NCBI RefSeq assembly: GCF_900109355.1
Contig: NZ_FOBF01000017.1
Coordinates: 74,174-138,173, forward strand
Length of the DNA stretch: 64,000 nucleotides
Direction: 5' to 3'
DNA from: Nonomuraea pusilla
GTDB lineage: Bacteria; Actinomycetota; Actinomycetes; Streptosporangiales; Streptosporangiaceae
Position 1 is the stretch's first letter, and each line of letters opens with the position of its first letter. The notes under the pieces were generated by a model that searched no databases, was not told the DNA's origin, and was given only the letters and a program-made list of their open reading frames with translations. This document shows, one piece after another, positions 1 through 5,826 of this stretch. The position numbers were made by a program, and so were the translations under genes.

Positions 1-201
1 GAGGAGGAGCAGCCCGAGGCGGAGTACGAGGAGGAGGAAGAGGAACCCGAGGAGCAGCCGCGCGCCAGGAGGGTGACCGCCGCGACGCCGCAGTCGCAGC
101 GGGCCAGGGGCGCGCAGGGCGGACGCCCGGTGCGCAGGCGTCACGCCGAGGGTCAGGAGGAGGCTCCCGCACGCCGTGGGACCCCGGCCCGCGGCCGGTG
201 A
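1..201 (+). CDS. C-terminal fragment of an unidentified gas-vesicle-cluster protein (5' end outside window)
   Basis: An open frame from the first base to a TGA at 199-201, 66 codons. The residues run from almost pure Glu/Asp (start EEEQPEAEYEEEEEE) to an Arg-rich tail (RRRHAEGQEEAPARRG). No folded domain is visible. The acid-then-base tail resembles the C-terminal tail of the gvpJ-like protein at 2159-2665, so this may be the tail of another GvpA/J-family or accessory Gvp protein. That is inference from composition and position only. It ends 48 bases before gvpA on the same strand and is probably in the same operon. Confidence 0.6.
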   Translation, partial: EEEQPEAEYEEEEEEPEEQPRARRVTAATPQSQRARGAQGGRPVRRRHAEGQEEAPARRGTPARGR

Positions 202-249
202 CGCGACCCGCACGGACGTCCCGGAGAGACAGCACGAGGAGTGAATCAC

Positions 250-657
250 ATGACTGTGCAGCCGGCGGCCGGGGGCGGCATCGCGCAGCGCCCGTCCGCG
301 TCCGGCCTGGCCGACGTGATCGACACGATCCTGGACAAAGGTCTCGTCATCGACGCGTACGTGCGCGTCTCGCTGGTCGGCATCGAACTGGTGACGGTGG
401 ACGCGCGGATCGTGGTGGCGAGCGTGGACACGTACCTGCGCTTCGCCCAGGCGGTGAACCGGCTCGACCTGGCCGAGCAGAGCAAGGGCCTCCCGGAGAT
501 CATGTCCGACATGAAGCAGGGAGCCGTGGCGAGCAAGGGCAAGGACGTCATCCAGGGCGTGCTGGAGTCCGCCGCGGACAAGCTGGAGGACATCGTCGGC
601 CGGCCGGGCCAGGAGGCCGAGCAGCCGGCGCCCCGCCGGCGGAGGGGGGAGGACTGA
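250..657 (+). CDS. gvpA: Gas vesicle structural protein GvpA
   Basis: 135 residues. The conserved GvpA core spans about residues 17-75, with LADVIDTILDKGLVIDAYVRV followed by VASVDTYLRFAQAV, the amphipathic helix and beta pair that polymerise into the gas-permeable vesicle wall. The tail (about 80-135) is charged and probably disordered, as in other actinobacterial GvpA proteins. The ATG at 250 is preferred over an in-frame GTG at 241, because GAGGA (236-240) lies 9 bases before the ATG but directly abuts the GTG. It is followed after one base by gvpF. Confidence 0.93.
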   Translation: MTVQPAAGGGIAQRPSASGLADVIDTILDKGLVIDAYVRVSLVGIELVTVDARIVVASVDTYLRFAQAVNRLDLAEQSKGLPEIMSDMKQGAVASKGKDVIQGVLESAADKLEDIVGRPGQEAEQPAPRRRRGED

Positions 658-658
658 C

Positions 659-1474
659 ATGTCGACGTCCGAGGCCACCGGCGCGCGGCAGGCGTCAGGG
701 GACGAGCAGGGCGGCACGGCCCGCACCGGCACGTACGTGTACGGCATCGTCCCTTCCGACGTCGAGGTGTCCGACGACGCGCGCGGCGTGGGCGGCGAGT
801 CCGCCAAGGTGGACGTGATCAGGCACGGCGAGATCGCGGCACTGGTGAGCGAGCTGTCGCTGGACCGGCCGCTCGGCACGCCGAACGACCTCGTCGCGCA
901 CGAGGGGCTGCTGGACGCGACGGCCGCGGAGGTTCCGGTGCTGCCGATCCGCTTCGGCGCGGTGGTGACGGGCCCCGAGGCGGTCGTGGACGAGCTGCTC
1001 GCGCCGCACCACGACGACTTCCTGTCCGCGCTGCGGGAGCTCGAAGGCAAGGCGCAGTACGTCATCAAGGGCCGCTACGTCGAGCAGACGGTGCTGCGCG
1101 AGATCATGCACGAGCACCCGGAGCTCGCCGACCTGCGCGAACAGATCAGGAACCAGCCGGAGGAGGTGACCAGGGACGCCCGCATCAGCATCGGCGAGAC
1201 CGTCAACCAGGCGATCAGCGCCAAGCGGGACGCGGACACGCAGGCGGTGATCGAAGCCGTGACGCCGATCTGCACGCTCACGTCGCTGCGCGACCCGAGC
1301 CACGAACTGGACGCCGTCCACCTGGCGGTGCTCATCGAGACGGACCGGCAGGGCGACCTGGAGGCCGCCCTGGGCAAACTGGCCGAGCGCTGGGCGGACC
1401 GGGTCGCGCTGCGCCTGCTGGGGCCGCTCGCGCCGTACGACTTCACCGTCGCCCCGTCGGCGGGTGAGAGCTGA
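659..1474 (+). CDS. gvpF: Gas vesicle protein GvpF (GvpF/L family)
   Basis: 271 residues of the GvpF/GvpL family, minor proteins that bind GvpA and are needed for vesicle assembly. Family features include the opening strand TGTYVYGIV at about residue 22, the region LPIRFGAVV near residue 100, a middle alpha-helical part (YVEQTVLREIMHEHPEL) and the C-terminal strand LRLLGPLAPYDF. The first 20 residues are Ala/Gly/Ser-rich and not conserved. The ATG lies one base after the gvpA stop, and the TGA overlaps the gvpG ATG (ATGA), so translation is probably coupled. A second family member is at 2655. Confidence 0.92.
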   Translation: MSTSEATGARQASGDEQGGTARTGTYVYGIVPSDVEVSDDARGVGGESAKVDVIRHGEIAALVSELSLDRPLGTPNDLVAHEGLLDATAAEVPVLPIRFGAVVTGPEAVVDELLAPHHDDFLSALRELEGKAQYVIKGRYVEQTVLREIMHEHPELADLREQIRNQPEEVTRDARISIGETVNQAISAKRDADTQAVIEAVTPICTLTSLRDPSHELDAVHLAVLIETDRQGDLEAALGKLAERWADRVALRLLGPLAPYDFTVAPSAGES

Positions 1475-1704
1475 TGGGCCTGATCAGCTCGCTGTTCACC
1501 TGGCCGCTCCTGCCGGTGCGCGGGGTGATCAGGCTCGGCGAGCTGATCCAGGAGCAGGTGGACCAGGAACTGCACGACCCGACGGCGGTGCGGCGCGAGC
1601 TGGAGGAGATCGAGCGGGCGATGGAGGAGGGCCGCATCTCCGAGGAGGAGGCGGCCGAGGCGATGGAGCAGGTCGTCACCAGGATGACCGGGTCACAGGG
1701 ATGA
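1474..1704 (+). CDS. gvpG: Gas vesicle protein GvpG
   Basis: 76 residues matching GvpG: a hydrophobic opening (MGLISSLFTWPLLPVRGVI) followed by a highly charged coiled-coil-like helix with LEEIERAMEEGRISEEEAAE, typical of the family. It is thought to help vesicle nucleation or GvpA handling together with GvpF and GvpL. The start overlaps the gvpF stop by one base. The short 47-base gap to gvpO carries that gene's strong ribosome binding site. Confidence 0.9.
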   Translation: MGLISSLFTWPLLPVRGVIRLGELIQEQVDQELHDPTAVRRELEEIERAMEEGRISEEEAAEAMEQVVTRMTGSQG

Positions 1705-1751
1705 CCGGCCGGCTCTGACCGGCGCCGCGGCGAGTGGGGGGAGGTGATCTC

Positions 1752-2162
1752 GTGCCCGCCCAGCGAAGGCTACGCGCGAAACGCCCACCGGAGAACGTCG
1801 AGCCGTTCGACGAGCTGCCCGAGGAGGAACCACCCGAGGAGGAGCCGCCCCGGCGCGACAGGGCCCAGGAGCCGCCCGAGCCCGCCGGCCGCAGGCTGAA
1901 CGCGGCCACGGCGGGCGGCGCAGGGCTGCGGCACATCACGGAACTGACCGCCAGAGAGGCCGAGGGCGTCACGCTCGTCAAGCCGCAGGGCGACGGCTGG
2001 CTCGTGGACGTCGAGGTGGTGGAGGACCGCCGCATCCCGTCCTCGGGCGACATCCTCGCGCTCTACGAGGCCGAGCTGGACGCGGGCGGTGACCTCGTCT
2101 CCTACCGGAGACTGAAGCGCTACCGCCGCGGCAGCGGAGACCTGGGGGAGGCGACCCGATGA
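1752..2162 (+). CDS. gvpO: Gas vesicle protein GvpO
   Basis: 136 residues. The first 50 are Pro/Glu/Arg-rich and probably disordered. The GvpO domain covers about residues 55-130 (AGLRHITELTAREAEGVT, then VEVVEDRRIPSSGDILALYE and LVSYRRLKRYRR). GvpO is an accessory or regulatory vesicle protein found in most actinobacterial clusters. The GTG at 1752 was chosen because GGAGGTGATC (1740-1749), a near-perfect complement of the 16S 3' end, places its GGAGG core 7 bases upstream. The longer in-frame GTG at 1734 precedes that site. The stop overlaps the next gene's ATG. Confidence 0.9.
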   Translation: MPAQRRLRAKRPPENVEPFDELPEEEPPEEEPPRRDRAQEPPEPAGRRLNAATAGGAGLRHITELTAREAEGVTLVKPQGDGWLVDVEVVEDRRIPSSGDILALYEAELDAGGDLVSYRRLKRYRRGSGDLGEATR

Positions 2163-2665
2163 TGGAACCGGTACGTCCCGTCGGCCGCGCCTACCCGTCC
2201 TCCTCCGGCGGCGGGGGGCGGGAGCCGACGAACCTGGGCGACATCCTGGAACGCGTCCTCGACCGGGGTGTGATCATCGCGGGCGACATCCGGGTGAACC
2301 TCCTCGACATCGAGCTCCTGACGATCAAGCTGCGCCTGATCGTCGCCTCGGTCGACACCGCCCGCGAGATGGGCATCGACTGGTGGGAGCACGACCCGTG
2401 GCTGACGGGCGGCAAGGACCGCGGCCTGGAGGAGGAGAACCGCCGGCTGCGCAGGAGGCTCTCCGAGCTGGAGGGCGACCGGCGCTCGGACCGCCCGATC
2501 GAGGGTCGCGTGGTGGAGCGCGAGCCCGCGCGGGAGTACGAGGACTACGAGGAGGACTACGAGGACGCGCCGGGCTACGAGGACGAGGAACCGGAACCCG
2601 AACCCGTGCGCAGGCGTCCCGAGAGGGGCAGGCGCGCAGAGGGGAGGAGGAGGCATGACGGCTGA
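2159..2665 (+). CDS. gvpJ: Gas vesicle protein GvpJ-like (GvpA/J/M family)
   Basis: 168 residues. After a short Gly/Ser-rich lead, residues 22-75 form a GvpA-like core (LGDILERVLDRGVIIAGDI, then LLTIKLRLIVASVDTA) with the GvpJ/GvpM-type insertion of MGIDWWEHDPWL. A heptad-like segment EEENRRLRRRLSELEG follows. The last 60 residues form an acidic then basic tail (YEDYEEDYEDA to RRRPERGRR). It is a minor wall or cap protein thought to nucleate vesicles. Two adjacent ATGs (2159, 2162) could initiate. The end overlaps the next gene by 11 bases. Confidence 0.85.
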   Translation: MMEPVRPVGRAYPSSSGGGGREPTNLGDILERVLDRGVIIAGDIRVNLLDIELLTIKLRLIVASVDTAREMGIDWWEHDPWLTGGKDRGLEEENRRLRRRLSELEGDRRSDRPIEGRVVEREPAREYEDYEEDYEDAPGYEDEEPEPEPVRRRPERGRRAEGRRRHDG

Positions 2666-3434
2666 CGCCGGCACGTACCTGTACGCGGTGGCGGGCGACA
2701 GCGGCACGCCCGTCCCGGAGGGACTGACGGGCGTCGCGGGGACGCCGGTGCGCGCCGTCCGCGCGTCCGGGCTGGTGGCGTACGTCAGCACGGTCTCCCT
2801 GGACGAGTTCGGCGAGGAGCCGCTGAGCCGCTCGATGGAGGACCTGGACTGGCTCGACGCCACGGCGCGGGCGCACCACCACGTGGTGGAGGCGGTCGCG
2901 GCGGAGTCCCCCGCCGTCCCGGTGCGGCTCGTCACGGTCTACAGCGGCGACGAGCAGGTCCTCGCCCTGCTGGAGGAGCGCGGCGACGACTTCGGCGAGG
3001 CGCTGTCCCGCGTCGCGGGCCGCAGGGAGTGGGGCGTGAAGGTGTACGCCGAGCCGGACGACCAGGCGGCCGAGCCCGCCGAGCAGGGCGGCGGCGCGGC
3101 GACGGGCCCGGGGGCGGCGTACCTGAAGAGGCGCCAGGCGGGCCTGCGCAGCCGCGAGGAGGCGTGGCGGCGGGCCGCCGCCAGGGCCGAGCGCGTCCAC
3201 GACGTGCTGGCCTCGATCGCGGTCGCCAGCCGCCGCCACCGCGCCCAGGACCCCCAGCTCTCGGGACGCAAGGAGTGGATGGTGCTCAACGGCGCCTACC
3301 TCGTGGACGACGACAGGGCGGAGGAGTTCGCCCGCGCCGTGGACGACCTGCGCGCGCAGGGCGGCGAGCTGGAGCTGACCGGGCCGTGGGCGCCCTACTC
3401 GTTCGCCACGCTGGACGAAGGGGTCGCGCCGTGA
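2655..3434 (+). CDS. gvpL: Gas vesicle protein GvpL (second GvpF/L family member)
   Basis: 259 residues, GvpF/L family, paralogous to the protein at 659. It opens with the conserved strand AGTYLYAVAGD, has VPVRLVTVY at about residue 90 and closes with LTGPWAPYSFA. The centre carries an insertion rich in Glu, Ala and Gly (DDQAAEPAEQGGGAA) before the helical segment. It is a minor assembly protein. The start lies inside the gvpJ 3' end and the stop overlaps the gvpS GTG (GTGA), so it belongs to the same coupled operon. Confidence 0.88.
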   Translation: MTADAGTYLYAVAGDSGTPVPEGLTGVAGTPVRAVRASGLVAYVSTVSLDEFGEEPLSRSMEDLDWLDATARAHHHVVEAVAAESPAVPVRLVTVYSGDEQVLALLEERGDDFGEALSRVAGRREWGVKVYAEPDDQAAEPAEQGGGAATGPGAAYLKRRQAGLRSREEAWRRAAARAERVHDVLASIAVASRRHRAQDPQLSGRKEWMVLNGAYLVDDDRAEEFARAVDDLRAQGGELELTGPWAPYSFATLDEGVAP

Positions 3435-3631
3435 GCTTCGAGCAGTCGCGCGGGGACCTCCTCGCCCGCGAGGGCCGCCTGCCCAGCGAGCGGGTGGCCC
3501 TGGTGGACCTGCTGGACCGGCTGCTCGCCGGAGGGGTCGTGGTGAGCGGCGACCTCGTGCTGTCCATCGCGGACATCGACCTCGTCCGCATCTCCATCCA
3601 CGCACTGATCACGTCGATCCGCGATGACTGA
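3431..3631 (+). CDS. gvpS: Short GvpA-family protein (GvpS/GvpM type)
   Basis: 66 residues beginning at GTG. Residues 20-66 are a minimal GvpA-type core (LVDLLDRLLAGGVVVSGDLVLS, then IDLVRISIHALITSIRDD) with no tail. It is therefore the third GvpA/J/S/M member in the operon and the shortest. The GTG overlaps the gvpL stop and the last 8 bases overlap the gvpK ATG. GvpS or GvpM is the most likely subfamily in this actinobacterial gene order. The exact letter is uncertain. Confidence 0.82.
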   Translation: MSFEQSRGDLLAREGRLPSERVALVDLLDRLLAGGVVVSGDLVLSIADIDLVRISIHALITSIRDD

Positions 3632-4058
3632 CCGGGACGAGCCGGCCCGCGAGCGCGGGGAACCCGGCCACAGGCGCGAGGGCGACCGCCCCGCCGGGCC
3701 CGCCATGTCCGCCGAACCCGCGGAACTCGCCGAGCCCGCGGACTCCACCGAGCGGCCCGAGCACGGGCGGCAGGCCCGCAAGCCGCGCCTGCGCATCGAC
3801 ACCGACGCGGAGGCCGTGCAGCGCGACCTGTCCCGCCTCGTCCTCACCCTGGTCGAGCTGGTACGCCAGCTCGTGGAGCGCCAGTCCGTACGGCGCATGG
3901 AACAGGGCAACCTGACGGACGAGCAGGTCGAGCAGCTCGGCCTGACCCTGATGCGGCTGGAGGAGGCCATGGACGAGCTGTGCGAGCGGTTCGACCTGTC
4001 GCCCTCCGACCTGAACCTCGACCTGGGCCCGCTCGGCACCCTTCTGCCGGAGGACTGA
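3624..4058 (+). CDS. gvpK: Gas vesicle protein GvpK
   Basis: 144 residues. A disordered, acidic N-terminal third precedes the GvpK domain at about residues 50-144. Conserved stretches include RLRIDTDAEAVQRDLSRLVL, LVELVRQLVERQSVRRME, LTDEQVEQLGLTLMRLEEAM and the end LNLDLGPLGTLLP. It is the last gene of the gas-vesicle operon and overlaps gvpS by 8 bases. No gvpN-type ATPase is seen in the visible part of the cluster. Confidence 0.92.
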   Translation: MTDRDEPARERGEPGHRREGDRPAGPAMSAEPAELAEPADSTERPEHGRQARKPRLRIDTDAEAVQRDLSRLVLTLVELVRQLVERQSVRRMEQGNLTDEQVEQLGLTLMRLEEAMDELCERFDLSPSDLNLDLGPLGTLLPED

Positions 4059-4110
4059 CCGCTCCCGTACAGTGGCGGGGCGCCGTCCCCCGAGGAGAGG
4101 ACCGTCCCCC

Positions 4111-4734
4111 GTGAACCTGGGCATCGCCGGGCAGGCCGCCGGTCTGTTCGCGGTCACGAACGTCGACGACCTCGTGGTCCTCGCCCTGTTCTTCGCCAGG
4201 GGCGCCGGGCGGCGCGGGGCCGGGCGGCGCGTCGTCGCCGGGCAGTACCTGGGGTTCGCGGCGATCCTGGCGGTGGCCGTGGCGGCGGCGTTCGGCGCCA
4301 CGTTCCTGCCGGGGCCGGTGCTGCCGTACCTCGGCCTGCTCCCGCTCGCCCTGGGGCTGAAGGCCGCCTGGGCGGCCTGGCGCGACCGGCCCGCCGCCCG
4401 CGCGGCACGCGACGGCGCGGGCCCCTCGGACGGCCCCGGGGAGGCGGCACGCGACGGCGGGCCGCGCACGCTGGAGGTCGCCGCCGTCACCTTCGCCAAC
4501 GGCGGCGACAACGTGGGGGTCTACGTCCCCGTGTTCGCCACCGCGGGCCTCGGGGCGACGACCGTGTACGCCTCGGTCTTCCTCGTCCTGGTGGGCGTGT
4601 GGTGCCTGGCGGGGGCCTTCCTGGCCACGCGGCCCGTCGTGGCGCGGGCGCTCAGCCGGTGGGGGCACGTGGTGTTCCCGGTCGTCCTGATCGCGATCGG
4701 GCTGCTCATCCTCGTGGAGGGCCTCACCGGCTGA
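4111..4734 (+). CDS. CadD-like cadmium resistance family membrane transporter
   Basis: 207 residues, with about five or six hydrophobic helices separated by an Arg/Gly-rich cytoplasmic loop near residues 85-120. The signature VTNVDDLVVLALFF near residue 10 and its internal repeat FANGGDNVGVYVPVFA near residue 130 match the CadD/PF03596 family, proposed heavy-metal exporters with two-fold repeats carrying Asn-Asp pairs. GTG 4111 is chosen for GAGGAGAGG at 4092-4100. An earlier in-frame GTG at 4072 sits within a TACAGT hexamer that may be the -10 element. It is tandem with gvpK after 52 bases. The transported ion is not shown by the sequence. Confidence 0.75.
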   Translation: MNLGIAGQAAGLFAVTNVDDLVVLALFFARGAGRRGAGRRVVAGQYLGFAAILAVAVAAAFGATFLPGPVLPYLGLLPLALGLKAAWAAWRDRPAARAARDGAGPSDGPGEAARDGGPRTLEVAAVTFANGGDNVGVYVPVFATAGLGATTVYASVFLVLVGVWCLAGAFLATRPVVARALSRWGHVVFPVVLIAIGLLILVEGLTG

Positions 4735-4749
4735 GCGCGTCGGCGCGGC

Positions 4750-5595
4750 CTACAGGTGGCCGGCCAGCCAGTCCTGCACGACGGGGATGTCGATGCGCTG
4801 GTAGCCGCCGAGGTAACGGCAGTTGTCGGTGTAGCCGTAGCTGGTGACGGCCACGAGGTAGCCCTCCAGGAACACCGGGCCGCCGGAGTCGCCGAAGCAG
4901 GTGCCTCCGCCGCCGCGGGTGTCGTGGTAGTTGCCGTTGGCCTGCAGGATCTGCTCGGTGAGCTTCTGGCCGGGCTGCGTGGTGTAGCGGCGCATCAGCG
5001 GGTAGCTCATCGGCTGCGGCTTCTGCGGGCCGGTGAGGGGCTTGCGCACCTCGGTGCCGTACCCGACGAAGTCGAAGAGGGTCTTGCTCAGCGCCGGGGG
5101 CCGGTACGCGTCGAGGAAGCGGGAGGGCGCGACCTGCGCGGGCGCGATGCCGGAGACCGGCTTGTCGAGGACGACGACGCCGACGTCGTTCCAGTTGTCG
5201 GTGTCGGTGAAGTCGGAGTACTGCGGGTGCGTGTGCGCCGTGCCGGACAGCGCGCCCGCGGCGGCGATCTCGGCGGCCGTGTAGCCCTTGGCCGGGTCGG
5301 CGGCGACGGGGAACGGCGCGGGCGGCTCCTCGGCGATGACGGACGTGAACGTCACGAGCGTCTTGCCGACCGTCCCGGCCGTGCAGTGGGCGGCGGTGAC
5401 GAGCACGGTGGGGGTGACCAGCGTCGCCGAGCAGCGGAAACGCCCGTCCGGCTGGTAGAAGAGGATGAGTCCGACGTTGGGGTGCCGCTCGCCGTCGGGT
5501 TCGCCGCCGGTGATGGCCTGGGCGGGCGCGGCGACGGTGAGCAGGGTGAGCGCCGAGGCGACTAACGCCGCGGCCGCACGAGCAAATGATCGCAT
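4750..5595 (-). CDS. Secreted trypsin-like serine protease (S1 family)
   Basis: 281 residues. An N-terminal signal peptide (MRSFARAAAALVASALTLL, cleavage near APAQA-27) precedes a mature enzyme beginning ITGG. That start is unusual, since chymotrypsin-fold zymogens normally mature to IVGG/ITGG after removal of a pro-segment, and here little pro-segment is left. The catalytic triad is visible: His70 in TAAHC, Asp137 in NWNDVGVVVL and Ser237 in CFGDSGGP. A pair of Cys surrounds the His loop. The ATG at 5595 (not 5646) is chosen because AAAGGA lies about 11 bases upstream and the signal peptide starts there. It is divergent from the phosphatase at 5827. Confidence 0.9.
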   Translation of the reverse strand: MRSFARAAAALVASALTLLTVAAPAQAITGGEPDGERHPNVGLILFYQPDGRFRCSATLVTPTVLVTAAHCTAGTVGKTLVTFTSVIAEEPPAPFPVAADPAKGYTAAEIAAAGALSGTAHTHPQYSDFTDTDNWNDVGVVVLDKPVSGIAPAQVAPSRFLDAYRPPALSKTLFDFVGYGTEVRKPLTGPQKPQPMSYPLMRRYTTQPGQKLTEQILQANGNYHDTRGGGGTCFGDSGGPVFLEGYLVAVTSYGYTDNCRYLGGYQRIDIPVVQDWLAGHL

Positions 5596-5826
5596 GTCGA
5601 GATGCGTCCTTTCTGTCGCTCGTGTTCTTCCATGGAAGGAATGCACGAATCAACGGCCGCCGGCTGAGAGTTTCCTGCCAATCCCCGCTCCGGGGGCGCC
5701 CGGGGCGCCGCCGGCTCCGTCCACACCGGAACAACCCCCGCCAATCCGGTCAAATGTGGAATAACTGGGGCATATATGGCAAATATAGACAGTTAGAGCG
5801 AGCCCACGGAGGCCGATGGGCGGGTA

